The position numbers were made by a program, and so were the translations under genes. DNA of 45,047 bases from Candidatus Saccharibacteria bacterium UBA6039 (lineage in GTDB: Bacteria; Patescibacteriota; Saccharimonadia; Saccharimonadales; Saccharimonadaceae): the NCBI GenBank assembly GCA_002427805.1, contig DIZB01000007.1:1-45047 (forward strand), read 5' to 3'. The notes below the pieces were generated by a model. It searched no databases. It worked only from the letters and a program-made list of their open reading frames with translations, and was not told the DNA's origin. This document shows positions 1-7,487 of the stretch, piece by piece. Numbering within the stretch: the stretch's first letter is position 1; each line of letters begins with the position of its first letter.

Positions 1-411
1 GTTTACCCCTACAGCCAAGTCGTCGTCTACTACGAAGAGTATGTATCATTAGGCGTACAGGAGATCCAAAAAATCGACCTCATATCAAGCATGCGCAATA
101 TGGCAGAGGCGGCTGACGAAGAGGACGTTATTTCACCTGAAGATACAATATTTGAACCATCACTTGATGAGATTGCCGACGAGATGGAAATGACTATGAT
201 GACCCTTACGCTCTCGCAGACGATCCTCGAATCCAGCCTGGCCCAAGCTGCCAGTCGATTTAATGCCATGGCCGTCGCCAAAAAGCGTGCTGGCGAACTG
301 CTCACCGACTACATGCTCGAGTTTCACCGTGCAAAACGATCTGAGAGCGACAGGCGACTACGCGAAGTGATGATTAGTCTCAAGAAAAAACGAAGCAGGA
401 GAGCCTCATGA
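1..411 (+). CDS. atpG: F1 ATP synthase gamma subunit, C-terminal part
   Basis: This reading frame is open from base 1 and lacks its start, so only the last 136 residues are present. The gamma subunit is the central rotor shaft of F1 that turns inside the alpha3beta3 ring. The C-terminal helix is recognisable: residues reading ASRFNAMAVAKKRAGELL match the family pattern in which a final long helix carries SR..AM..A..NA..LI, and the protein ends in a basic stretch. The helix end is more charged and lacks the usual RQA.IT.EL.EI pattern in its exact form. The stop codon overlaps the atpD start in an ATGA, which indicates translational coupling in an atp operon whose earlier genes lie upstream of the window. 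Identification is by sequence pattern and operon order (gamma-beta-epsilon). Confidence 0.88.
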   Translation, partial: VYPYSQVVVYYEEYVSLGVQEIQKIDLISSMRNMAEAADEEDVISPEDTIFEPSLDEIADEMEMTMMTLTLSQTILESSLAQAASRFNAMAVAKKRAGELLTDYMLEFHRAKRSESDRRLREVMISLKKKRSRRAS

Positions 412-1835
412 AAAAAACAGTATCGAAGCCAGCTGGCGCACCCGTCGGTGTTATTTCGTCACTTCGTGGACTCCTCGTTGAGGTTCATATTGACGGTGAG
501 CAGCCGGAGGTAAAGGAACTCCTCGTTGTTGAAGGTGCTGAAGAAGTATTTCTCGAAGTCAGCTACTTTAAGGCCGAAACGGCAATCTGCATTAACCTGA
601 CAAACTCACAGGTACTCCGCTGTGGCCAAAAAGTATCACGCAGTAACACCAAAGTGACTGTTCCTGTGGGGCCAAAAACAATGGGTCGCGTATTTAACGC
701 ACTCGGCCAAGCACTTGATGAGGGCGAAGAAGTGACCGAGAACAGGCGTCCAATCAATGAACCAAGTGGGACCAAGAGCTACCGTAGTAGCGAAAAGATG
801 GAGTTACTTGAAACCGGCCTGAAGGTTATCGACTTCTTAACGCCATTCGTGAAGGGTCGCAAAATTGGTATTGTCGGCGGTGCTGGTGTGGGCAAGACCG
901 TCCTCACGATGGAAATGATCAATAACGTCGCCCAAGGCTCAAAAGGCGCCCTCTCAATTTACTGTGGTGTTGGTGAGCGTATTCGTGAAGGTAATGAACT
1001 CTATATGACCCTCAAAGAAACCGACGTGCTCAAAAACACAGTCATGTTCTTTGGACAAATGGACTCTACGCCCGCCATTAGGTCGATGGTAGGCCCAGCC
1101 GCCGCGACGGCTGCTGAATATTTCCGCGATGAGGAAGGTCGTGACATTTTGTTCTTCGTGGACAACATTTATCGACACATTCAGGCGCTAACAGAGCTCT
1201 CCACTAACCTTGGGCTGACACCATCTGAAGGTGGGTATTCTGCGACTGTCTTTGCCGAACTCCGTCGCTTGGAGGACCGTCTGAGCTCAACCGAAAAAGG
1301 CTCCATTACGTCAGTCCAGGCAGTCTATATTCCTGCCGATGACCTTTCAGACCCAGCCGTGCAAGCTATTTCACAACAGCTCGACTCGGTACTTGTGCTA
1401 TCTCGTAGCATCGCCGAAAGCGGTATTCGCCCGGCAGTTGACCTGCTCAAAACCACCTCGTCGCTCCTCACCCCACAAGTTGTTGGTGAACGTCACTATA
1501 AACTGGCCGGCCGCGTACAAGCAATCATGCAAAAGTACGATTCTCTGAAGAACATTATTGCCATCGTTGGTGAAAACGAGCTGTCACCTGCCGACCGTGC
1601 CGATTATCAAAATGCTAAGAAGCTGATTCAGTTCTTTTCTCAGGACTTCGCTGTGGCCGAGCACCTTTCAGGTAAGCCTGGACAGTACTTTACGCTCGAA
1701 GAAACCCTTACTGGCATCGAGGCAATCCTTGCCGGTAAAGAACCAGAGACTGCCCCTAAAACAAAAAAAGCAGATAAAAAAGCTGAGGCCGAACCCAAGA
1801 AACCAAGCGCAGAACCTGCCGCGAAGAAGTCATGA
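408..1835 (+). CDS. atpD: F1 ATP synthase beta subunit (divergent)
   Basis: Catalytic subunit of F1 ATP synthase, 475 residues. The P-loop GGAGVGKT lies at residues 157-164, the catalytic glutamate motif GVGERIREGN at 187-196, Walker B ILFFVD at 247-252 and the YIPADDLSDPA segment near 307-317. The start ATG overlaps the atpG stop and has an AGGAG Shine-Dalgarno sequence at 397-401. Several usually invariant parts are altered: the adenine-pocket segment GIYPAVDP reads GIRPAVDL (residues 339-346), the DELSEED lever reads NELSPAD (390-396), and the conserved C-terminal YDHLPEQAFYMVG-type end is absent, replaced after residue 445 by a lysine/alanine/proline-rich tail. It could be a functional but divergent beta of CPR bacteria. 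The main assignment is secure; nucleotide handling may differ from textbook enzymes. Confidence 0.93.
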   Translation: MKKTVSKPAGAPVGVISSLRGLLVEVHIDGEQPEVKELLVVEGAEEVFLEVSYFKAETAICINLTNSQVLRCGQKVSRSNTKVTVPVGPKTMGRVFNALGQALDEGEEVTENRRPINEPSGTKSYRSSEKMELLETGLKVIDFLTPFVKGRKIGIVGGAGVGKTVLTMEMINNVAQGSKGALSIYCGVGERIREGNELYMTLKETDVLKNTVMFFGQMDSTPAIRSMVGPAAATAAEYFRDEEGRDILFFVDNIYRHIQALTELSTNLGLTPSEGGYSATVFAELRRLEDRLSSTEKGSITSVQAVYIPADDLSDPAVQAISQQLDSVLVLSRSIAESGIRPAVDLLKTTSSLLTPQVVGERHYKLAGRVQAIMQKYDSLKNIIAIVGENELSPADRADYQNAKKLIQFFSQDFAVAEHLSGKPGQYFTLEETLTGIEAILAGKEPETAPKTKKADKKAEAEPKKPSAEPAAKKS

Positions 1836-2092
1836 ACGATCAATTCTCACCACTCTCAGTGATCGCTCGTGCACCATTCCATGTCTACTATGAAGGCGAT
1901 GCTGATGTCGTCACGGCGACCAATAAGGTTGGTGAATTTGATATCCTCCCAGGCCATGCCGACTTTTTTTCAATGCTTACCCCTGGCGAAGTGATTGTGC
2001 GTAAAGGTGATGATGAACCAGTTGTCTTTAATATTCGTAACGGTATTATGACAGTGCGTGACAACAAAGTAATGGTTTTTGTAAATATATAA
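1832..2092 (+). CDS. atpC: F1 ATP synthase epsilon subunit, N-terminal domain only
   Basis: Epsilon subunit of F1, 86 residues, placed directly after atpD with an ATGA overlap. Epsilon sits on the gamma shaft and links it to the c-ring. The beta-sandwich signature is visible: residues 33-56 read GEFDILPGHADFFSMLTPGE, matching the F.ILPGHA....L.PG.V pattern, followed by NGIMTVRDNKVMVFV. The usual length is about 130-140 residues; here the protein stops at the end of the beta-sandwich, so the C-terminal helical hairpin that inhibits ATP hydrolysis in many bacteria is missing. The stop is followed without a single base by the stop codon of the convergent gene, so no terminator fits between them. 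Confidence 0.88.
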   Translation: MNDQFSPLSVIARAPFHVYYEGDADVVTATNKVGEFDILPGHADFFSMLTPGEVIVRKGDDEPVVFNIRNGIMTVRDNKVMVFVNI

Positions 2093-3139
2093 TTACTGCA
2101 CAACGATATAGTCAAAGCCGTAGCCGCCATATGACAAACCGCCTGAAACAGCAATACTAAAACCAGTACTCGAACGGTTCACGTAGTACCCGCCTGGGCT
2201 ACTACCAACTGGCGAAACGACAACATGGGGCGTATTACTATATTGACTACGAAATGACACCTGAATAAGCGTACCACTCGCGGTACTACCAGAACCCACG
2301 TTCACTTGGATTGTGCCAGAGGCATCGTTGCCGCTTAGTGACACCGTGTCAGTCGAACGCAGGGCGCTGCCTTTTGAGTAACTTGGTTGTGACCCTGCCG
2401 TAATAACATGCCCACCGATTGTGAGTGTTGTATCAGATACTAAGCTACTGGCTTCGAAGTTACGAACGGTCAGCAAACCTCCTACCGCCAAGTTGCCAGC
2501 GATATTGACGCTATTATTAACAGTCAGGAGCTGCCCAATCGTCACAGGTCCTTGTAGCGTTGAGGTCCCTACCACAGCAAGATTCTGACGCAAATTAAAA
2601 TTACTCACCGTACCATCACCATTAACATTGAGCTTCGACAGCGAGGTATCTCCAGCTTGTAAGGTTGTAAGGCTGGCATCAGTGGCCGAGAACTTACTAT
2701 TAAGCGTGAGTTGCCCTGCAATGCTTACGTTGCTCCCGACTGTCACTGTCCCGTTAAAGCGAGAGTTTGGCCCCACAATAAGCTCCTCACCACTATTACC
2801 AACTGGGTTACGGCTCACGCCTAATTTATTGAGTGCACTCGTACTTAGTGTGACGGTGCTGAGACCCGTCGTTGATGCGGTAGGCGATGCTTGACCACCA
2901 ATCACAAACGATATAACAACGGCGTTAATTGCCAGAATACCGACCACAACAGCAAGACCAATAAAGGTCGCTTTATGGCTCGGACGATAGGCCGTGCGAC
3001 GTAGACGTACCTTTGGTCTATCGGGTGCACTTTTTGCAGCAGCCACTTCCGAAGCTGGGACGTCTTCATCGGACTGAGATTGTAGTACCTCAGGCTTTGG
3101 CGGCTCGCTTACGCTATCTTTTGATTCTTTTTCTGCCAT
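2093..3139 (-). CDS. Membrane-anchored protein with tail-fibre-like C-terminal domain
   Basis: 348 residues. A charged, proline-rich cytoplasmic N-terminus (about 1-55) is followed by one membrane segment (about 56-80, FIGLAVVVGILAINAVVISF) and a long extracellular part. That part is built of short repetitive beta segments (LTLNSKFSATDASLTTL, VNNSVNIAGNLAVGGLLTVRN) like a beta-solenoid or trimeric fibre stalk. The last about 75 residues hold the pattern SGNDASGTIQV...PHVVVSPVGSS..YYVNRSSTGFSI...FDYIVVQ, which I know as a frequent C-terminal domain of CPR surface proteins and which resembles phage tail-fibre tips. Role is likely adhesion; this is inference. A TATACT -10 element lies 26 bases before the start, giving a short leader without Shine-Dalgarno sequence. 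Confidence 0.75.
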   Translation of the reverse strand: MAEKESKDSVSEPPKPEVLQSQSDEDVPASEVAAAKSAPDRPKVRLRRTAYRPSHKATFIGLAVVVGILAINAVVISFVIGGQASPTASTTGLSTVTLSTSALNKLGVSRNPVGNSGEELIVGPNSRFNGTVTVGSNVSIAGQLTLNSKFSATDASLTTLQAGDTSLSKLNVNGDGTVSNFNLRQNLAVVGTSTLQGPVTIGQLLTVNNSVNIAGNLAVGGLLTVRNFEASSLVSDTTLTIGGHVITAGSQPSYSKGSALRSTDTVSLSGNDASGTIQVNVGSGSTASGTLIQVSFRSQYSNTPHVVVSPVGSSPGGYYVNRSSTGFSIAVSGGLSYGGYGFDYIVVQ

Positions 3140-3221
3140 GTTTATGTCTTTATGGTTATGAGGTTAGTATACCGCTTAACCTTAAGTGGTGCAAATGGTA
3201 CTCATCCGCTCTATGCCCGAC

Positions 3222-3250
3222 TTGTAAAATAAACTGTCATCGCCGACAAT
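3222..3250 (+). promoter_or_regulatory. Promoter of secreted-protein gene at 3258
   Basis: A TTGTAA -35 box (3222-3227) and a GACAAT -10 box (3245-3250) are 17 bases apart. The -10 ends 7 bases before the ATG at 3258, so transcription would begin at about the start codon. Confidence 0.5.
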
Positions 3251-3257
3251 AGAACCT

Positions 3258-3989
3258 ATGGTAAAGAGGGTTCTGCGATGGGGAAGTATTCTACTGCTGG
3301 CGACGTATTATAGTTGCCTGGCTCCTTCACTGAGTTATGCCGATACTCTGTCTTCTTCAAATTATAAATTCACCGAAACAACGCTTGGATCGGGTGGACT
3401 TATTCAATCGAGTTCGGCTAACTATCAAGGCCGCGATAGTATTGGCGATCTCGCCGTTGGCAACTCAGCATCAAGTAACTATCAGGTGAACGCTGGGCAC
3501 ACGACAACCAACGACCCGGCTCTGAGTTTCACAATTCCTGATGGAGCCATTACTTTTGGTAACTTTAGCGCCAGCTCTGCCACCACCACAACAGCAACCT
3601 TTACCGTCTCGAACTACACGAGCTATGGCTATATTGTACAGATTGTTGGCACTCCCCCAAGCAACGGCTCAACGACGCTTACCCCACTTTCGACCAACAG
3701 TAGTTCGATCGCTGGTACCTCACAATTTGGTATTAACTTAGTCGCTAACACATCTCCAAACTCAGTCGGAGCTAATCCCGACAATGGGCAGTTTGGTTTT
3801 GGTGCTGCTGCAGCTAACTACAATACACCAAATTCTTATCGCTACGTCAGTGGTGAAACAATTGCTCAAGCACCAAAAAGCTCAGGGCTTACTACCTATA
3901 CAATCACCTACCTTGTCAACGTGCCCGGATTGATTCGTGGTGGACAATATACGTCAAACCAAACGCTCATTATTACAGGCACTTACTAG
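3258..3989 (+). CDS. Secreted surface protein, paralogue of the next two genes
   Basis: 243 residues with a signal peptide (basic MVKRVLR, hydrophobic stretch, likely cleavage after SYA near residue 28). The mature part starts with two SSNY-type segments (LSSSNYKF, SSANYQG, SSNYQVNAG) and continues as a beta-rich domain. Its second half shares a pattern with the genes at 4107 and 5306: SQFGINLVANT, a YNTPNSYRYV segment, then YLVNVPG....G.YTSN.T and a C-terminus ending in TGTY. I infer a family of exported beta-sandwich proteins that end in threonine-tyrosine, perhaps assembled together on the surface. No sorting motif and no C-terminal membrane helix are present, so attachment must use another route. 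Function unknown. Confidence 0.75.
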   Translation: MVKRVLRWGSILLLATYYSCLAPSLSYADTLSSSNYKFTETTLGSGGLIQSSSANYQGRDSIGDLAVGNSASSNYQVNAGHTTTNDPALSFTIPDGAITFGNFSASSATTTTATFTVSNYTSYGYIVQIVGTPPSNGSTTLTPLSTNSSSIAGTSQFGINLVANTSPNSVGANPDNGQFGFGAAAANYNTPNSYRYVSGETIAQAPKSSGLTTYTITYLVNVPGLIRGGQYTSNQTLIITGTY

Positions 3990-4037
3990 TTTTCCACAAC
4001 CTCTTCGGTTTTCTCTCGTAAGATAGTCTTTATTTTG

Positions 4038-4066
4038 TTGACAGCCTATACCGCTCGTGCTATTCT
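4038..4066 (+). promoter_or_regulatory. Sigma-70-type promoter of gene at 4107
   Basis: A consensus TTGACA -35 (4038-4043) and TATTCT -10 (4061-4066) are separated by 17 bases. Transcription should begin near 4073, giving an A-rich, unstructured leader of about 34 bases with no Shine-Dalgarno sequence. The promoter lies downstream of the longest possible start at 4035, which excludes that start. Confidence 0.75.
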
Positions 4067-4106
4067 CTTATCAACAACGTTCATTAAAACAAAAAACACC
4101 ACAAAA

Positions 4107-5249
4107 ATGAAAAAAACAAACACCACAAAACAGCCAGTCATATATTCACGCATTATTAGTGTATTCGTATTAGTCGTTGCAACTTTTGCACAGTTTGTGT
4201 CGCCAACGCTCGCTGGCGCTTCACAAATTACCAACCGTAGTCTGACACTTGTTGCTGGAACAACTGATGGTGGCTCGAAACCAGGTGGTGTCGTCAACCA
4301 CTCACTCACCTTCACCATTCCAAGTACGACCGCCATCGGTTCGATACAATTTATGTATTGTACGCTTGCCGCTGGTACCTGTACAACACCAACTGGCCTT
4401 GTGACAACTACCGCAACTATTGGTAGCCAAGCAGGTGTTACTGGTTGGTCAAGCCTCGTTAACACAACAAATGGTACGCCATATCTAACACGCGGCTCAG
4501 CTATCTCTCCAACGGCAAATACGGCCGTTACCTATCAGCTTAATACGATCACCAACCCAACAACGGCTAACGAAACCTTTTACGTCCGTATTAGCACCTT
4601 TGCCTCGACAGATACAAGTGGTGGTGCGGTTGATGGCGGTACCGTTGCAGCCAGTACAGCAACACCAATTGTCGTTAGTGGCACGATGCCAGAATCGCTT
4701 GTCTTCTGTACGGGCGGTACCGTTTCAGTGAACGTTAGTAGCGTGCCTGATTGTTCAACCGCAACGAGTGGTGCGGTCAGTTTCAACCAACTTTTCTCTC
4801 CTACAGACACAGCAACTGCGACGTCACAGATGGCAGCCTCGACAAACGCTGGATTTGGGTATGCAATCACCGTTAATGGGCCAACGCTTACGTCCGGTTC
4901 AAACACCATTACGGCCATGGCAGCAGCAACAACGAGTGTTCATGGTATTAGCCAGTTCGGTATGAACCTCAAAGCTAACACTACCGCAACCTCTACAATT
5001 GCTGTTGGAACCGAAGTTGCCCCACTTGCAAACGGCACAAACTACCGCGGCCAGGCAACAACTGGCTATAATACAGGCGACAGCTTCCAGTTCAATACTG
5101 CCGACAAAGTAGCCGACAGCGCCAATGGTGGCGCCGGAGGGTCAGATGCGCAAATCTTCACCGTGAGCTATATCGTGAATGTCCCGGGTAGTCAACCAGC
5201 TGGTACCTACACAAGCACACTCACCTACATCTGTACTCCAACGTACTAA
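4107..5249 (+). CDS. Secreted surface protein, tandem paralogue A
   Basis: 380 residues. The start at 4107 was chosen because a clear promoter lies between it and the longer ORF start at 4035, and because it gives a normal signal peptide (MKKTNTTKQP, hydrophobic core, cleavage near LAGAS). The mature protein is rich in threonine, serine and alanine with beta-strand periodicity. It is a close relative of the next gene over its whole length: both carry SLTLVAGTTDGGSKPGGVVN, STPIVV/LTGTMPESL.FCTG, SPTDTATATSQMAASTNAG, FG.NLKANTTATSTIAVG and end G.YT.T.TYIC.TY. Only two to four cysteines are present. Likely an exported surface-coat or adhesin subunit; no enzymatic motif seen. Function not known. 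Confidence 0.78.
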   Translation: MKKTNTTKQPVIYSRIISVFVLVVATFAQFVSPTLAGASQITNRSLTLVAGTTDGGSKPGGVVNHSLTFTIPSTTAIGSIQFMYCTLAAGTCTTPTGLVTTTATIGSQAGVTGWSSLVNTTNGTPYLTRGSAISPTANTAVTYQLNTITNPTTANETFYVRISTFASTDTSGGAVDGGTVAASTATPIVVSGTMPESLVFCTGGTVSVNVSSVPDCSTATSGAVSFNQLFSPTDTATATSQMAASTNAGFGYAITVNGPTLTSGSNTITAMAAATTSVHGISQFGMNLKANTTATSTIAVGTEVAPLANGTNYRGQATTGYNTGDSFQFNTADKVADSANGGAGGSDAQIFTVSYIVNVPGSQPAGTYTSTLTYICTPTY

Positions 5250-5269
5250 AAGATAATGCTTCAGTTTTA

Positions 5270-5299
5270 TTGACGACAGATTAACGCTCATGTTACAAT
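5270..5299 (+). promoter_or_regulatory. Promoter giving a leaderless transcript for gene at 5306
   Basis: TTGACG -35 (5270-5275) and TACAAT -10 (5294-5299) are 18 bases apart. Only 6 bases separate the -10 from the ATG at 5306, which places the expected first transcribed base on the start codon itself. Confidence 0.68.
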
Positions 5300-5305
5300 T
5301 CGCAC

Positions 5306-6436
5306 ATGAGTTTGAATCGGAAAGTGCTGTTTCGGAGAGTTGTATTAAGTGGAATGTTAGTCGTTACAACGATCACATCCGCTTTACAGATGACTCCTGC
5401 ACATGCCGCACAAATCACTACGAGGAGTCTAACGCTTGTCGCTGGCACGACTGATGGTGGTTCAAAACCAGGTGGTGTCGTCAATCACCTCTTCACTTTT
5501 ACGGCTGGAAGTAGTGCCGCCACAGTCGGATCAATTCAATTCCTCTATTGTACAACTGCAAGTGTCGCAACGTGTGTTACACCAACTGGTCTTCATACGA
5601 CCTCAGCAACCCTCGGTAGTCAATCAGGCGTAACAGGTTGGTCTAGCGTTGTTAATACGACAGATGGTGCTCCGTACTTAACACGCGGGTCGGGTATCGC
5701 GCTTGGTTCAAGTCCTATCTCATACCAGCTGAACACAATTACAAACCCAACAACAGCAAACTCAACATTTTTTGTACGCATTAGTACTTTTGCTTCCACT
5801 GACACAACAGGTTCACCTATTGATACAGGAACAGTCGCTGCCAGTACAGCAACGCCTATTGTGCTCACTGGTACAATGCCAGAATCACTCATCTTTTGTA
5901 CTGGTGCGACGGTTATTAAAACAGCCGGTATTCCAGACTGTACAACTGCAACTGCTGGAGCGGTTACTTTCAATCAATTATTCTCGCCTACAGACACTGC
6001 AACTGCTACCTCTCAGATGGCAGCCTCGACAAACGCGGGGGCTGGCTACGTGATCACTGTCAATGGTACGACCTTGACGTCCGGGACGAATACCATCCCA
6101 GCTATGACAGCCTCAACAACGGGAGTAAGGGGTACTGGACAGTTTGGACTTAACCTCAAAGCGAATACCACCGCAACCTCTACGATTGCTGTTGGTGCAG
6201 AGATTGATTCGGCTTCGGACGGCGTTAACCTAAAAGGTGAAGCGGCTACTGGATACAATACGATTGATAATTTCAAATTCGTCACTGGTAATACAGTTGC
6301 TGACAGCGCAAACGGTGGGGCAGGGCCAACTAATGCACAAATTTACACCTCATCATATATAGTAAATGTAGCAGGTAACCAGTTAGCTGGTACCTACACC
6401 GCAACAATGACCTATATCTGCACCGCTACCTACTAA
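5306..6436 (+). CDS. Secreted surface protein, tandem paralogue B
   Basis: 376 residues with a signal peptide (MSLNRKVLFRR, hydrophobic segment, cleavage near AHA at residue 34). It aligns with the preceding gene over nearly the full length, sharing VAGTTDGGSKPGGVVN, the NTITNPTTAN segment, TPIVLTGTMPESLIFCTG, TDTATATSQMAASTNAG and a C-terminus ending in CTATY. The two genes are a tandem duplication with conserved DNA blocks. It is followed after 17 bases by a DUF916-like membrane protein, so the two are probably co-transcribed. I infer a role as a surface structural protein. The start is fixed by the signal peptide and the promoter. Confidence 0.78.
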   Translation: MSLNRKVLFRRVVLSGMLVVTTITSALQMTPAHAAQITTRSLTLVAGTTDGGSKPGGVVNHLFTFTAGSSAATVGSIQFLYCTTASVATCVTPTGLHTTSATLGSQSGVTGWSSVVNTTDGAPYLTRGSGIALGSSPISYQLNTITNPTTANSTFFVRISTFASTDTTGSPIDTGTVAASTATPIVLTGTMPESLIFCTGATVIKTAGIPDCTTATAGAVTFNQLFSPTDTATATSQMAASTNAGAGYVITVNGTTLTSGTNTIPAMTASTTGVRGTGQFGLNLKANTTATSTIAVGAEIDSASDGVNLKGEAATGYNTIDNFKFVTGNTVADSANGGAGPTNAQIYTSSYIVNVAGNQLAGTYTATMTYICTATY

Positions 6437-6452
6437 TCGAAAGACACCACAC

Positions 6453-7448
6453 ATGAAAAGAACCGTTGCCTACATCATCCCCTGTTTTGCTATCATTATT
6501 ATTGGAGTTACTTTATCTCTTACGACTTATCGGGCGCATGCTGTCACAGCTACTCCGACCGGACAGGCTCTCGAACTCGGACCACCGGTACTCAACCTCT
6601 CAGGCAACCCAGGGGATACTATCACGGCAAACGTCATGATTCGAGATGTAACAGCGGGAAGTCTTATTGTCACCAACCAAGTTAATGATTTTGTTGCAAG
6701 CGGCGAGGATGGCACACCAAAAATTCTTCTCGATAGTAGCACGCCCGACCCTTACTCACTCAAAGACTGGATTAGCCCGCTCCCCCAGTTGCTCCTAAAA
6801 ACACATGAACTCCATACACAGGTAATTACTATTGCTATTCCTAAGAACGCATCACCAGGTGGCTACTACGGTGTTGTCCGCTTTACCGGTGTACCGCCTG
6901 ACATTAAGAGTAGCGGAGTATCACTTTCAGCCAGTATTGGATCCCTCATTCTCCTAACAGTGAAGGGTGATGCGAAAGAAAATCTCAGCGTTGCACAGTT
7001 CTACGCCGACGATAAAGATAAGCCTGGTACGCTATTTGAAACAGCGCCAATTACCTTCGTTGCCCGCATTAAAAACGACGGTAACATTCATGAGCAGCCT
7101 GCGGGCCTCGTAACTGTTAAAGATATGTTTAATAACGTCGTCGCAACACTTGGCGTCAACCAACCGCCACGGGATATTTTACCCGGCAGTATTCGTAAAT
7201 TTACGACATCAATTGATAGTACAAACATTGGTAATAAGATTCTATTTGGACTCTATCACGCCCGACTTGATTTGAAGTACGGTACAAAAGGTGAAACCAT
7301 TTCATCCGATATCACTTTCTGGGTTATCCCTTATAGGATTGTCGGATTCATCATTGCTGGACTTATCGCTGGCTTCTTCATCCTGCGCGCCCTTATCAAA
7401 CGCTACAACCGCGCCATCATCGCACGTGCAAAAAACAGCGGTAAGTAA
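6453..7448 (+). CDS. DUF916-like extracellular protein with C-terminal membrane anchor
   Basis: 331 residues. An N-terminal signal or anchor helix (about 5-27, IIPCFAIIIIGVTLSLTTY) is followed by an extracellular region with two Ig-like beta domains. The first (about 40-160) has LELGPPVLNLSGNPGDTITA and PGGYYGVVRF, like the peptidoglycan-binding DUF916 domain of WxL-cluster proteins in Firmicutes; the second (about 170-285) contains FVARIKNDGNIHEQPAG, like the DUF3324-type domain. One membrane helix near 288-312 and a short basic cytoplasmic tail end the protein. It follows the secreted paralogue B by 17 bases without its own clear promoter. I infer that it holds the neighbouring secreted proteins to the wall or membrane. 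The family link is by recognition and moderately sure. Confidence 0.62.
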   Translation: MKRTVAYIIPCFAIIIIGVTLSLTTYRAHAVTATPTGQALELGPPVLNLSGNPGDTITANVMIRDVTAGSLIVTNQVNDFVASGEDGTPKILLDSSTPDPYSLKDWISPLPQLLLKTHELHTQVITIAIPKNASPGGYYGVVRFTGVPPDIKSSGVSLSASIGSLILLTVKGDAKENLSVAQFYADDKDKPGTLFETAPITFVARIKNDGNIHEQPAGLVTVKDMFNNVVATLGVNQPPRDILPGSIRKFTTSIDSTNIGNKILFGLYHARLDLKYGTKGETISSDITFWVIPYRIVGFIIAGLIAGFFILRALIKRYNRAIIARAKNSGK

Positions 7449-7471
7449 CAGATTATTAGCCTGTAAATACA

Positions 7472-7480
7472 TGCTATAAT
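7472..7480 (+). promoter_or_regulatory. Extended -10 promoter of gene at 7488
   Basis: TGC followed by a perfect TATAAT (7475-7480) forms an extended -10 element. The ATG follows after 7 bases, so the transcript should be leaderless. A weak -35 (TTATTA, 7453-7458) lies 16 bases upstream. Confidence 0.65.
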
Positions 7481-7487
7481 ACAGCAT

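Noticed and set aside
3996..4014. Terminator after the gene at 3258 (AACC/GGTT hairpin with T-rich tail)
   Set aside because: The stem has only four base pairs and is too weak to be called.
4046..4465. 139-codon frame antisense to the first tandem surface protein
   Set aside because: Long antisense frames over both tandem paralogues are explained by the codon use of Thr/Ala/Gly-rich proteins; no promoter or start signal supports them, and the plus-strand frames have signal peptides.
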